This document shows, one piece after another, positions 1 to 10,665 of a DNA stretch of 64,000 nt. The DNA is from Lactuca virosa (lineage: Eukaryota > Streptophyta > Magnoliopsida > Asterales > Asteraceae), in assembly GCA_928212115.1 (NCBI GenBank), contig CAKMRJ010003334.1, positions 106,923,165-106,987,164 of the forward strand. Reading direction: 5' to 3'. Below the pieces are notes generated by a model. That model worked only from the letters and a program-made list of their open reading frames with translations, was not told where the DNA came from and ran no database searches. A program made the position numbers and the translations under genes. Position 1 is the stretch's first letter, and every line of letters begins with the position of its first letter.

Positions 1-735
1 TTTGGTGGAAGTTTTGGATACGTATCTAGCGTTGGTTGAGTTCACTTACAACAATATTTATCACGCCAACATTGACCAACCTCCTTTTGAGATGCTTTAT
101 GGGAGGAAGTGTCGGACCCTGCTTTTCTAGGGTGAGGTGGGACAACGAGTCATTGGGAGTACCGATATGGTACTTAAGACCACCAAAATGATTCAGCAGG
201 TGTGCGGGAGACTCTAGACCACACAGATCCGTTAGATAACCTTTGCAGACACATGCGATTCAGACCTTAAGTTTCAGATCGGGGATTTTGTACTCCTTAA
301 GGTGTCGCCTTGGAAAGGCGTCATTCGATTCAGGAAGTGGGTAAAGTTGGGCCCTAGATTCATTGGTTCTTTGAGGATCCTCGCCTGGGTGGACAAGGTT
401 GCATATCGGCTGGATTTGTCAACCAAATTGAGCCTACACAACATGTTCCACGTATCTCAGCTGTAAAAGTGCCTGGCCAATGATTCCACAGTGTTTCCAT
501 TAGATGATATTTAGGTGGATGAGCGTCTGAACTATGTGGAGAGACTAGTGGCGGTTCTTGACAAGAAGACTAAGACCTTGCGCAACAAGACAATGGATCT
601 GGTGAAGGTGCAATGGCAACATCGAAATGGTTCCAAATGGACATGGGAACCTAAGGAGGAGATGAGGGAGCACTACCCCGAGCTATTTACAACATCGAAC
701 TTTGAGGACGAAGTCTTGTTTAAGTGTGGGAGAGT
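1..735 (+). pseudogene. Ty3/gypsy chromovirus integrase C-terminus and chromodomain relic
   Basis: Reading frames on the plus strand give the tail of a gypsy integrase (YNN, PPFEM, GEVGQRV and SPWKGVIRFRK-like stretches), then a chromodomain-like tail (VKVQWQHRNGSKWTWEP, MREHYPELF). In chromoviruses this tail follows the integrase core and is thought to guide insertion into heterochromatin. The best open stretch is 515-892, but its last 50 codons run into the LTR and are not protein-coding. Several in-frame stops (near 128, 218, 232, 464 and 512) show a dead copy. The core integrase and everything upstream lie outside the window. The sequence closely resembles the minus-strand element at 49355-50690, so both belong to the same, probably Tekay/Del-like, lineage. 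The superfamily is secure; the lineage name is inference. Confidence 0.85.
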
Positions 736-926
736 TGTAACATCTGGGCCTTGGAGGTATGAAAACTTTATAATTTTTAGACTTCGGACCGGTCACGACG
801 TAAAGGTAGCCCTCTCACATCGTGACATGGCCGTAGTATGCGGGTGCACTATTAAGGTGTCACGGCGTTACACTATATGTATTACGACATGAGACCTGAT
901 GAAAACCTAAATTCGAGTTTTGGATC

Positions 927-934
927 TATTTAAG
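927..934 (+). promoter_or_regulatory. TATA-like box of the gypsy LTR
   Basis: TATTTAAG lies about 190 bp into the LTR and just upstream of a leader-like CT/A-rich stretch with AGGGTTTCC words. The minus-strand chromovirus LTR has the same TATTTAAG at 49131-49138 in the equivalent place, which supports it as the LTR core promoter. Confidence 0.5.
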
Positions 935-2142
935 GGAAGTAAGGGGCTAGGGTTTCCTTCACCCGCAACCCTCATCACCTCCAAACCAGAGTGAGAGAAA
1001 CCCTAGTTCCTCCACTCCATTGTAGAGCTTACTTTGGTGTTTTTGGTAGTTTGAAGAGAAGAAGAAGGTGTTTTAGTTGTGCATCCAGCAAGGGAACATC
1101 ATCATCATCATATTGTGCTTGCTTTGGACCCTTGTAAGTGCTAAAGCTTCGACCTTTATTGTTGTTTATGGCTAGATCTAGGTTTTTGTCCCATTTTATC
1201 CATGATTAAGCAAGCTTGAATGAAAAGAAACCAAAAAGTTGGCAACTTTATGGGTTCTAATGGTCCCTAGAGTGATATATTGTTCAGATCTAGTAAATGG
1301 TTGAGTATTGAATCTTTGCATGCGAACTTTAGTGACCTTTTCTACATTTTGACCCAAAATGAGATCTAGACATGTATTGGACATACATGTCCATAAAGCA
1401 ACGATTTTTAAGTTCATTTTAGGGTTATAAGATCTTCTTGAAAGTTGGAATGCATTAGGGAAATGATTAGGGTTGAATGCATTAAGATGTCCACTGTACA
1501 CAACTCACAACGTGACTATTTGGAGGTCACTATGTGAGGGAGGAATTTCCCGATTATTTTATCCTCATGCTGTCACGATGTGAGGGGTTAATCCTTATGA
1601 CAGGGTAGTGATCTGGACCGCTAGGGATGGAGCTGAGCCAAGTTGACTCGTGACTGAGTTAGGATCTGAGGGGAATCGATTCTCATGACATGACCATAAG
1701 TTGGTCATGACGTGAGGGTCAGCTAAAGGAATGGTTGACCATTGACTTTGACTGTTGAGGTTTTCCTTGGTCTTTGGACTTGATGAGTTGGGGGATTTAT
1801 CTTAATTTCTAATTAGAGTTTGGTTTCTTATATGTTTAGTGGGAGAGACTCCAGTAAGGCAGTAATAGCAGCCTGAGTGTGAGATATGTTCATGGACTGA
1901 TTAGGTGAGTCTTTTCACTATACTCGTGGGTGGAGAGCACCAATATCGGTCCACTAGATTATATATGTAGGATGATAGCAGTCTTTGTGAGTCTTGCTGA
2001 TATGATTGAACGAAATGGACCCAGGGGCCAAATAGACCCGTTTATAATGTATAGGGGTTAAATAGGTCCAGGAGAAAAATAGACCCATTTATTATGTACT
2101 TGATGTCTTTGTGACTTTTGTTAATATGCATGTATATTATTT

Positions 2143-4615
2143 TGTAATGCCCTTGTTTCCTACTAGATTAGTCCTAGTTCTAGTATATATTATAAGGAAT
2201 CTAGAGATATAAGGAGTGTTCAAATCCGACTTCATATGAAGACGTTATGCTTCTTCGAAGTTTCGCGATTAACCGGCACAACTCTACGTATCTTAAAAAG
2301 TAACTTATTGATAAATTACTTTTTAGGCTTAATGATATAAACAAAAGTCGTAGTAGTCGTTAAACCGAGAGCGTGCATATATAGATAGTCTAAATCTGAC
2401 TTGGTGAGAGGAAGTTATGATTTCTAAGAATTTGCATAGCAGTGTACAACTCAAAAATAGAATTTTAGATTGGTGAATTTTTAGCCAAAACAATCTAAAT
2501 TGGAATTAAAGATCTTGTTAATATGGGTCTGTCGATATAAATATCATCAAGAACGAGGTCCGCATGTAGGAGTTACGAGTTTCGCAACGATTTCTAACAG
2601 TCTAAGCCTATCTAAAAATTTTTGATAGAGTGAGAATTAGCTATTTGGATCTAAAAGAAAGTCGTAGATCTCGTTGACAGCTTTCTAGGGATGTAAAGAA
2701 CATTGAAAATGTAGCTTGTATGAATAAGTTACGTAATTTTGAAAATCTAGAAAATAGGCTGAACGAAGTGCGCGACTCTCTTTGATGACGTGGCAGCATG
2801 AGAGGGCACCACGTGGCATAGTCGGGAGCCGCCTCCTCCAAGTGACACGTTGAAGTGGCTCCACAAAAACATGACACGTGGCTCCATAAGAGTGTGACAC
2901 GTGCATCTTCTACAAGGAGCAAGGTGGGCAAACGATGACGCGACACGTGGCAGAAGGCCACTGGAGCCAACAAATACACTGGCGCGGTGCGCCCCTCTGG
3001 CATACATGGTGAGCATGTTGAAAGCCTGTAAATATCATTCATTTCCATATAACCTCCTCACATTAGGCCCCTAGAGCTCCACTCTCTCGATTCTCCCTCT
3101 TGTAGCCCCATTTTACTTAAGTTTCTGGCCTGTGGCGAAGCCTTTGGACACCCCTTAGTACTCATCTAAGTAGTAGCCTTCGAGTAGGAGATCTCAAGTC
3201 ATTATTCTTCCCGCATGGATCCCGGTTCTCATCAATACCCCTCTGTAAGTGAGATACACTTACTTTGCTTCCGTATAATTTATAATTATAGTTATAAGTC
3301 GGTACTAGGAACTTATAAGTAAGATTTATCAATGATTCCAAGTCGTTATACTGATTGATCTACATATGGGAGTGATGCCTAGGCTAGATTTAGTGAAGTG
3401 TTTAGAGTGGGATTTCCAAATAGTATACTCTGTATACCAAACGGACCCTACCTCCGGTATGATCCTACCTCCGATATAAGGAATCTAAACCCTTAGGATA
3501 ATAGTTCCATGAAATATGAAATTAGACTAAGACTTAGCATTATGTACATCTATGTCTTTTGGAAAAGGTGCAACGCGAAGCTCTGCCCGATTCACCAATC
3601 ACCAAACACTTTGTCATGTGAGTGTGTAGTTATTATCGAGAACATAATCCTAAATTAAAAAGGATTAATATTAATAAGTAGTATTAAATGTTTACATGTA
3701 TTATCTATATTATGTGCTATTTGTATAAATATGATAATTAGATTAGAAACTGCATTGGAAATCGATTGCCTTTAATTATAAGTCTTGCCTTAGGTTTAAG
3801 AATAAGACTCATAAAGGTTGCTTAGGTCTCATAGTTAAGATAAAATGTGAGATAAGAATAGAGTGAAGTCCTCCTCTTTCTTGGATGACCATAAATGGTG
3901 GGTCCAGATCAGATAACTGGCAAGTATGGTTGGGTTATCAACCAGAGTAGATGACAACACCTGACTATTCTAGGTAGTCTAGTGAATTACTTTGCTAGCC
4001 TGGACTTTAACCATGGACGTAGATAAAACGGGATATCATATTTATCAAATATCTGAACACTGGTTGCCTTATATGACTTACACTAGCCAAGCACACCCCT
4101 AACAGTGTAGTCAATCAGATACTCAAACAATTCATCGGATAAGGTGATTCTTCGAGATGATTTTCGAATTAGGATCTGTGAGGATCGGTTGGGTTGGGTA
4201 GTTGGTCTTAGGTTAGAATTTATATATATTATCTGACAATGTCGTTTGCAGGAATGATATTACTTATTATCATTAAATTTTTATGGGCTTGAAAACCCTA
4301 TGCATCTCACCAGGTTTTCCCAATCCTGGCCCACTCATTTTTATGCATCATAGGTATTGGAACCAAGGATGAAGTAGTCTAGATAGGATGTCGAATGGAA
4401 TAAAGAGATGTACCTGTAATAAGTAGTTTTAGTACCTTTTATATTTTATGTTGTAATATATGTTTTGATATGAACGAATGACATCCTCAAGGTTTTAATA
4501 AAATATATTTTGTTATCTGAAAAATGTTTTAATTAACTAGGAATTTCCGCATCTCAATTTATAAAGCATAAAGAAATATATTTTAACTAGTATTGAAAAA
4601 ATGGGGGATGTCACA
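2143..4615 (+). mobile_element. Solo LTR of a gypsy element, TGTAATGCC family, TSD TATTT
   Basis: The sequence begins TGTAATGCC and ends GGGGGATGTCACA, and is flanked by identical 5-bp duplications TATTT (2138-2142 and 4616-4620). There is no internal region, so it is a 2.47-kb solo LTR left by LTR-LTR recombination. It is the same family as the LTR at 40947-44961 (minus): both begin TGTAATGCC and end GGGGATG-YCACA, both contain a CTACCTCCGATAT word, and the terminal 300 bp align. It sits inside an older gypsy LTR whose AAATAGACCC words continue on either side. Open frames inside it (for example 2641-3048 minus) are chance ORFs in the GC-richer U3. Confidence 0.88.
2788..2949. promoter_or_regulatory. 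G-box/ABRE-like cluster in the solo LTR U3
   Basis: Four CACGTG palindromes (2810, 2875, 2898, 2944), mostly as ACACGTGGC, plus one further ACGTGGC (2788) and a degenerate ACACGTTG (about 2845), lie within 165 bp. CACGTG/ACGTGGC are core sites for plant bZIP and bHLH factors, including abscisic-acid response elements. A TATA-like CATATAACC lies about 100 bp downstream (near 3045). The motifs are seen directly; the regulatory role is inference. Confidence 0.55.
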
Positions 4616-4979
4616 TATTTGTATGTGGGGTGAAATAGACTCGAGGGTGAAACAGACCCATATGGTTTAAAAATACCGATTGAGTTGAAATAGCCCCGGG
4701 AGTGAAATAGACCCGTATAGCTTTTAGTTGATATGTATGTATGGTACTTGCTATTTTGGGGAACTCCCTAAGCTTTGTGCTTACTGTTTACTTTTATGGT
4801 TTTAGGTACTTCTGGTGATTAGTTTGTACCACATCCACCATTATTCCACATGAATTGATTAGTTTGTACTCTGATGATTGTATGACATATTGTATACTAT
4901 GATGGGTTTCCAAACTGAATGAATGGTTGTTTAATTGATTTAAAAGAAAATATTTACCTAGAAATTTTGTGAGATTACA

Positions 4980-5625
4980 TTGGAGCAACATGATGTGCCA
5001 TCCATGTTGAAGTTGCGCCAAGTAGGAAGATGTTTCACCATCTTGGAACATGTTATGCCATTTAGAAGCATGTTGCGCCATCTAGGAGTATGTTGACCCA
5101 TCTAGAAGGGAAGTTGTGCCATGAAGGGAGAAGTTCCACATTGAAGGGGCATGTTGTGCCATCTAGAAAGGAAATTGCGCCATGAAGGGACATGTTGCGC
5201 CATGAGGGAAGATGTTGTGCCATCTAGATGTTGGATGTTCCATGATGAGCCATGTATGCTACAAAGTCCTGTATGATTCTCAGAAGTTGGTGATGCTCAA
5301 GGAATACACCATTTTTGCTACCATGATGGATGTTGGGCCACTAGTGTTCATGATGCACCACATGTGCATCATGATGCTCCATTAGGGTTTTAGGTCTGAT
5401 CCCTCAAGTATAAATAAAGATGCATGTTGATTTATCTGATGTGTCTTATATTATAGAGTGATAAGCTAATCTATATGAAATTGTATTTGTAACCTCTGTT
5501 TAAGAACTCATAAATGAAGTTTACTCCCCACCCGCGAGTGGAAGTTGGTTACCTTAGCCGAACCACGTAAATATTGTGTCTTGTGTGCTTTTGGTTTTGC
5601 TAGTTATCCGCTTTACTTCCTAACA
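4980..5625 (+). mobile_element. Copia LTR in plus orientation (ends ...CTTCCTAACA)
   Basis: The 3' end (AACCACGTAAATATTGTGTCTTGTGTGCTTTTGG... CTTCCTAACA, to 5625) is the inverse of the start of the LTR at 6152, and the two share an identical 25-bp block (reverse of GGGATCAGACC...CCCTAATGG, near 5380-5405). A TATA-like stretch (CAAGTATAAATAAAG) lies near 5406-5420. The 5' boundary is not sharp; GGAGCAACATG at 4982 resembles the U3 start of the inverted partner. No primer-binding site follows, so this is a solo or truncated LTR. Confidence 0.6.
4982..5255 (+). repeat. Degenerate minisatellite with GTTGCGCCAT-type core
   Basis: About ten irregular units of roughly 22-28 bp share the core (A/C)ATGTTGYGCCATCTAGAAG or AAGTTGTGCCATGAAGGG. 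They lie in the U3 part of the copia LTR. The partner LTR at 6152-6819 has its own, different GCCAT-containing array in the same place. Confidence 0.7.
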
Positions 5626-6151
5626 ATAATTTTTCCTTTTAAATTGTAACATTATACTTTAGTTTGGAAAATGTGTATTCAAATAGAAAATTGGTATGTA
5701 ATGAAGACTAAAGAACAAGATGAAGATCTAGGAGTTTGGAGTCACATGGAGTTCAAGCTAGCATCAAGATTTGGTGCCTGATCGAGTGGAATATTTGAAA
5801 TATCTCTTTATAAATAGTACGATTTGTCTCTTCTTTGATGGCTCACAAGTGAGACATGCTGGATCGAAGTTTGTGGTATCGTTACTTGCATAATATTTTA
5901 CGTTTCTATGATTTTGTGGTTATTTTATTTTACATGTTTGCTAACGTAAAATTGGAATTATAAAATCTTAAAAGTTAGCAAAATAATACTAGCTTTTATA
6001 AAATGTTAATAAATTTGGCTAAAATTTGAATGGTTTCAAATGAACTAGGTGAATTGTTTTAACTGAAGAAGAAAACTATTAGGGAAAACCAAATGACACT
6101 CGTCAAGAATCAGAACAAATTTGATGCCACTTGCCAAGATCTGATGACCCT
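5626..6151. other. Spacer between inverted copia LTRs; no gene seen
   Basis: AT-rich sequence without a supportable reading frame, motif or repeat. It separates two copia LTRs that face opposite ways, so it may be old flanking sequence or the remnant of an internal region. Confidence 0.5.
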
Positions 6152-6819
6152 TGTTAGGAAGTAATACGAATAACACACAAAATCAAAAGCACACAAAGAC
6201 AAAGTATTTACGTGGTTCGATCAAGGTGACCTACATCCATAGGCAGAATGAGAGTATTCTTATTCAGAGTGTTATCAAAGATATACTACAAGTACAACCA
6301 ACAGAGATTCGACCTACTGGCTATGGATATAAAAGACACTTCCAAATGACTAGCAGGCATCCTTATTTATAGACTAGGGATCAGACCTAAAACCCTAATG
6401 GGCCAAGCCTATCGGTCCATAGGCCCATGAAAGGTGTCAACCAATCACAATCTGTCATGCAACCACGTTTGGAACCTCATCCTTGAGATACATTCCATTT
6501 TCATAAACAATCCACCACTTTCACATCAGGTGTCATTGAGTGGCACCTCATGTCACTTCGTGGCAACTACTATGCATAAAACTTGTTTGAGTGTGTCGTC
6601 ACATAAAAGTGTGAAATTGCATCCAAGTGTGTCATAACATCAAAGTGTGCTATCGTATCCAAGTATGCCACTGATTCCAATCGTGGCATCGAATCCAACC
6701 GTACCACCGTATCTAACTGTGCCATCGAATCCCACTTTCCCACCGTATCTAACTATACCACCGAATCCAACTATGCCACTGAATGCTCCAAATTATCAAG
6801 TCATAATTAATAATATCCA
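6152..6819 (-). mobile_element. Copia 3' LTR (minus orientation)
   Basis: Read on the minus strand it runs from about TGGATATTATTAATTATGAC (6819) to ...ACTTCCTAACA (6152). It follows directly on the RNase H relic of the minus-strand copia, as a 3' LTR should. It shares the AACCACGTAAATAC...TTTGTGTGCTTTTG terminus and a 25-bp block with the inverted LTR at 4980-5625. Its U3 (about 6570-6790) is a degenerate array of roughly 20-bp units such as GTGCCATCGAATCCAACT and CCACCGTATCTAACT. The short plus-strand ORFs here (6434-6841) translate this repeat and are not genes. Confidence 0.7.
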
Positions 6820-6913
6820 CCTTGACTTGAGTATCCTCTAAACTCCACCTTAAACAAGAACTACCTCTCCTTTCCTGGTATCCATCCCCGAAGGGACCTA
6901 ACTCCGGCGAACA

Positions 6914-7294
6914 TCAGCCAAGTCCAAGCAAATCTTGAACTTCTCTCTGGGAAACGACCATGTCAACATGTCTTTTGGATTCTACTTGGTGAGAGGTTTT
7001 TGAATGAAAAAATTGCCATAGAACATGATAGATTTCTCCACCTTCAAAACAAGAGACTAAACGAGACCAAGCTAATGATATTTTTATCTCCAGGTCAACT
7101 TCATGGTTTAGGTCTATGAATCCAACCAAGTCTGTATGTCGTGCATTAGCACCATACACAAGACAAATATCATTAGTACCTTTCAGGTGTCGTAAGATCC
7201 ATGTGACCACTTCCCGATGAGATTTTCCACGATTGTCTCGAACCACCAAAGAAGTACCAAGAAGTTTGGATTGATCACAATAGAACGACCACAC
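6914..7294 (-). pseudogene. Copia RNase H relic (copia A)
   Basis: The translation contains VTWILRHLKGTNDICLVYG, the RT-RNase H connection of copia polyproteins (where intact copies read about W-I-L-R-Y-L-K/R-G-T), then a degraded RNase H (VGFIDLNHEVD in place of a GYxDSDxAGD-type strand). The upstream frame near 7440-7330 reads NKFMMNDLGVEKRITRMEI, the conserved RT C-terminal block. Catalytic acidic residues are partly lost. It directly precedes the 3' LTR. Confidence 0.75.
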
Positions 7295-8104
7295 AACTTT
7301 CTCAATGTAGTGTGAAATATATAATCATCATGCTCTTCTATCCCTACGAATCTCCATCCTTGTTATCCTCTTTTCAACACCTAAATCGTTCATCATAAAC
7401 TTATTCTCTGGAAGCTTCTTCAAGTTGTCTTTCCTAACATCAGCATCACAAAACACTTATTCCTTGGGTTATTCAAGTGATTACTCATGTCTATGTTGTT
7501 CCATTCCATCCTGTTGTTCCTCATTAATCATAAATATGTATGGGGTTTGTGTTGGAAACTGCACCTTATGGCTAGTACCCTGATCGTTCCCAGCAACACT
7601 TGTACCACCTCCTCTCTGGTTACGCATATCAGATTCAAAGGTCACATATATGCTAATAATAAATTTTGGAGTCTTTCCCTCTTCTGTACATCAAAGACCA
7701 TTTCCTCTAGGTACATATCCTAGAAATATCCATTTCCTCTAGGTACATATCCTAGAAATATCCATTTCCTTGCCCTCTGCTCCAGAATAATCAAAGGGTT
7801 TCCCAGACCACACATCTTGAGGATTCTTACAATGAATTGAATTTGATGGAGATCTATTCACTACATACCAACCATTGTTGACTGCTTCCACCAAAAATTG
7901 CTCTGATAAATCAAGAGATAATCATATGCGCTGAGCACTCTCAACCAGTGTTTGGTTCATCTGTTTTGCCACTCTGCTTTGTTGTGGTGTTTGTCATATA
8001 GTGCGGTGCCTCACTATACCTTCTATTTTGTAGAAGTTGTCAAACAAATCCTTATAGAACTCTAACCCATTTTATGTTTTGAGTGACGTAAATTGGTTCC
8101 CGGT

Positions 8105-8347
8105 CTATTTTTCAACCATTCTCTTCCACACCTTGAATCGTTCAAACACTTCATCTTCATCTTTTGTCTTCAGAAAGTACACCCAGGTCTTCGTTGAGTA
8201 ATCATCGATAAAAGTCACAAAGTATTGACATCCACCATGAGACTTCACTGGAGAGGGACCCCATAGATCTGAACACACTCGAGGATATCCTTGCTTGAGT
8301 ATTGAACCAATTTGAACTTTACCCTGCATTATGTCTCTTGAACACAA
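8105..8347 (-). pseudogene. Copia integrase core fragment (copia A)
   Basis: The 80-residue frame contains the first part of the rve integrase core: CSDLWGPSPVKSHGGCQYF, then FIDDYSTKTWVYFLKTKDE. The aspartate of the D,D-35-E triad is present in CSDLWGP. The second D and the E lie in the degraded part at about 8100-7900, where no frame is readable. Confidence 0.85.
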
Positions 8348-8460
8348 GCTTCACCAGGTTTAGCATTTCCAGTTACATCTACACCAAACAACCCCTTCTC
8401 GCTCATATTTTCCAACTTATGATGACACAAATTTCTTTTATCACCACACTGATCCAAGGA

Positions 8461-8757
8461 TTAGGATATAGTCACCGTTCCTCTAACTGTGAAACCTTCC
8501 ATAAAATAAATTGCATGTTGTAGCTTAGCCTTCATAACCACAAGATCACACTTGGAGACTCGTATCCAGGCACCCTTTCCATAATACTTTGGTCCATCTT
8601 TTGTTAAAGTGCCAAGAGAGGTCAGGTTCTTTCGAAGAACTGTGACAAACCAACAATCTAGTTTCCTGACCATACCATCGTGCATCTTGATAAGTATCGT
8701 GCCACAACCCCTGATACTGCTCACCCATTCATCACCCATCTTGATTGTGTCATGCAA
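8461..8757 (-). pseudogene. Copia protease-to-integrase segment (GAG-pre-integrase, copia A)
   Basis: The translation reads VSSIRGCGTILIKMHDGMV, VTVLRKNLTSLGTLTKDG, then SKCDLVVMKAKLQHAIYFM, the region between protease and integrase in copia (consensus forms such as LRKNLISLGTLD and LVVMKG). The zinc-binding histidines and cysteines that should follow near 8460-8350 are not readable in one frame. Confidence 0.8.
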
Positions 8758-8779
8758 ATCTTTGAAGGAGTCAACCCAG

Positions 8780-9199
8780 TCACAATTTTATTTCATAATC
8801 CTTGTGATAGGATGATCCAAAGTCCAAGATCCAAGCATCAGCAGAACTAGTTGTACAAACAATAAAAACTTCACCATCATCCCATTCATTAAAATTTCCT
8901 TGAACCACAGTAGCGATGTCGTTGTTGCTTGATTCAACCCAATTATTCCTTTTCTTTAGCAATATACAATCTATTCTGAAGTGCTCATTTTTCTTGCAGT
9001 TATAACATCTAATTTTGGCGTTAGATTCGGAACTTGACTTCCCTTTGTTATCTCTACCTCTATCTGATGTTCTTTTTATGCCTGCGAACAAACCGAAACT
9101 AGAAAATTCTTCTCTAACTGAAACCTTTCTTTTCAGTTCCTTGGACATCAATGAATCCTTCATATATTTCAAAATGATCATTGTCCTACCATATAACAT
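8780..9199 (-). pseudogene. Copia gag zinc knuckle and protease relic (copia A)
   Basis: The frame contains a CCHC-type knuckle (CYNCKKNEHFRIDC, where one usual glycine is changed) followed by a protease active-site strand DAWILDFGSSYH. Copia proteases normally have D-(S/T)-G at this site; here DFG makes an active enzyme unlikely. Upstream, 9500-9200 gives broken gag frames with LYLQKQLYSLRM- and ALILQYSLP-like strings, consistent with the copia gag (UBN2-type) domain. Confidence 0.8.
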
Positions 9200-9540
9200 G
9201 GTATTAATGGAATTCTCATAAGAATGTGGCAGTGAATATTAGAGGATAAGTGCTTGATTTTCATCTTCATTCTTTACATTCACACTTTGTAAATCCAAGA
9301 TGGTCTAACTGAAGTTATCTAGATGATCCTTTACTTGTGTACTTTCCAACATCCTAAGAGTATACAAGTGTTGCTTCTGGTACAACCCGTTCATCAGAGA
9401 ATTGTTCTAATACTTGTCATATAATTTCTCCCAAAGGCCAGTTACACTTTGTTTGATCCATGACCTCTTTCAATACTTTATCTATCAAACTCAACATAAT
9501 AGTGCTATGCGCTCTTTATAGAAAAACACACACTTATTTA

Positions 9541-10047
9541 TGATATGTAGACATGGGATAGTTCTTTGACTTGTGGATCATGTTGTTTTTGCATGGTTGA
9601 TTCAAAATCTAGATTCATGATCCACGACAACCCTATCATGAATTTAGATAAGTGTGGAAGAGATTAAAAATGCTATTGACATAATTCAATAAAACCCAAT
9701 AGAATTAGGAGTTCCATAGAGATTGAAACTAGCAACAATTTTCCTACATAAATAGTTCCTTGGTGTGATCAAGGTAACCCTCTTCACATATTAGAGTGAA
9801 AATAGATCCTAGCCTTAACTAAATAACTTTGAATTGGGTAGTATTTTTTTTAAGGATGACAACAAATTAACTAAAACAGAACTTTAATTGACTGATGTCT
9901 ATAAATTTGTCCACTTTAAATTTTCACAACTATAAAAACCTATGTGAGGATAAGCTAACTAGGGCCACCAGGTCTTAACTAAATTCGTGAATTGAGAATA
10001 TTTCTCATGTATGAAAAGGAATGAATGTGTCCTACATGAAGATTTTC
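9541..10047. other. Copia flanking remnant; no gene
   Basis: No supportable frame. One stretch (about 9755-9800, GTTCCTTGGTGTGATCAAGGTAACCCT) resembles the R/U5 part of the copia LTR at 6200-6240 (TACGTGGTTCGATCAAGGTGACCTAC), so this may be a degraded 5' LTR of copia A. It continues across the Tat insertion into 22809 onward. Confidence 0.35.
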
Positions 10048-10052
10048 CTAAG

Positions 10053-10643
10053 TGTTGGGACCAGGATCCTTACTATATCCAAGATCCTCAAATATCCAAC
10101 ATCCTTAGCAATATCAGGATCCCAGCTAATTACCGTTATTATTTTTATCAATATTTATAACGGTCATATTTTGTCTATAACCAACACGTGTGCAGAAGTA
10201 GTCAAGGGAAGACCAATTCTAAATGAAGAATCATCTCAACTATGCTAAAGACCCGGAATACTTGGTCAAACAACGTACATGAAGCTGATCATAGAGGATC
10301 CCAGAAATATCGGACATCTTGTTGGCTAGATTAGACTATAAATTGACACTTGTAATCTGCACACGACACACTGTTCTTTAGCTCAGGCTTACTCTACGAA
10401 ATTCTCTACTCATTCTTACCACGAATTCATTGTAAACTTTACTTTATATCAATAAGATCATCAAGGCAGGTGATCATTATCACCTCCCAAGGTTTTATGT
10501 CGGAGATCCTAGCAGGGGTCAAGGGCTTTCCTTGTAAACCATCGTGTCACTTTTCTTTTACTACTTGCCGTTACACAATCTGAACATCATAGCCTATCAT
10601 TCAATTTGGTTGATTAGTACTTGTTGAATTTTTTACAAAAACA
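10053..10643 (+). repeat. 5' LTR of the Tat element
   Basis: It begins TGTTGGGACC and ends ...ACAAAAACA, 591 bp, preceded by the duplication CTAAG. It is followed within three bases by the primer-binding site. The copy at 22214-22803 is collinear throughout. It contains GGATCC at 10064, near 10127 and near 10296. ORF 10021-10248 is an artefact crossing the LTR boundary. Confidence 0.93.
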
Positions 10644-10646
10644 ATT

Positions 10647-10663
10647 TGGCGCCCACCGTGGGG
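10647..10663 (+). other. Primer-binding site (TGGCGCCCACCGTGGGG)
   Basis: TGGCGCCCACCGTGGGG lies three bases after the 5' LTR. PBS sequences starting TGGCGCC are common in plant Tat/Athila-type gypsy elements, unlike the initiator-Met type (TGGTATCAGAGC) of the chromoviruses and copias here. I do not assign the tRNA. Confidence 0.8.
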
Positions 10664-10665
10664 CC

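Larger units (their letters stand above)
736..4979 (+). mobile_element. Gypsy 3' LTR (TGTAACATC...GATTACA) carrying a nested solo LTR
   Basis: The LTR starts with TGTAACATC directly after a purine-rich tract (aagtgtgggagag) that follows the chromodomain frame. It appears to end in ...GATTACA at 4979, where it aligns loosely with the end of the minus-strand chromovirus LTR. A stretch near 4765-4810 (ctaagctttgtgcttac...ggtttTaggtacttc) matches the same landmark in that element's LTR. A second LTR (2143-4615) interrupts it, so its own length is about 1.77 kb. It contains reiterated CACGACGTGAG-like words at 785-1700 and repeated AAATAGACCC words on both sides of the nested LTR (about 2030-2090 and 4630-4715). 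The 3' boundary is approximate. Confidence 0.75.
6850..9540 (-). mobile_element. Internal region of a decayed Ty1/copia element (copia A)
   Basis: In minus-strand order the fragments are gag with zinc knuckle and protease (about 9500-8780), the GAG-pre-integrase region (8757-8461), the integrase core start (8347-8105), an RT C-terminal scrap (near 7440-7330) and RNase H (7294-6914), followed by the 3' LTR. The order gag-PR-IN-RT-RH defines Ty1/copia. Most of the integrase-to-RT interval (7450-8100) is unreadable, so large deletions and many stops have accumulated. A matching 5' LTR is not clear; 9541-10047 may hold traces of one. Confidence 0.8.

Noticed and set aside
2641..3048. Minus-strand 135-codon ORF and overlapping frames
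   Set aside because: Located in the GC-richer U3 of a solo LTR; no family resemblance and repeats of the G-box explain the composition.
7487..7723. 78-codon plus-strand ORF
   Set aside because: Lies in the degraded integrase-RT linker of copia A, on the wrong strand, without any known motif.
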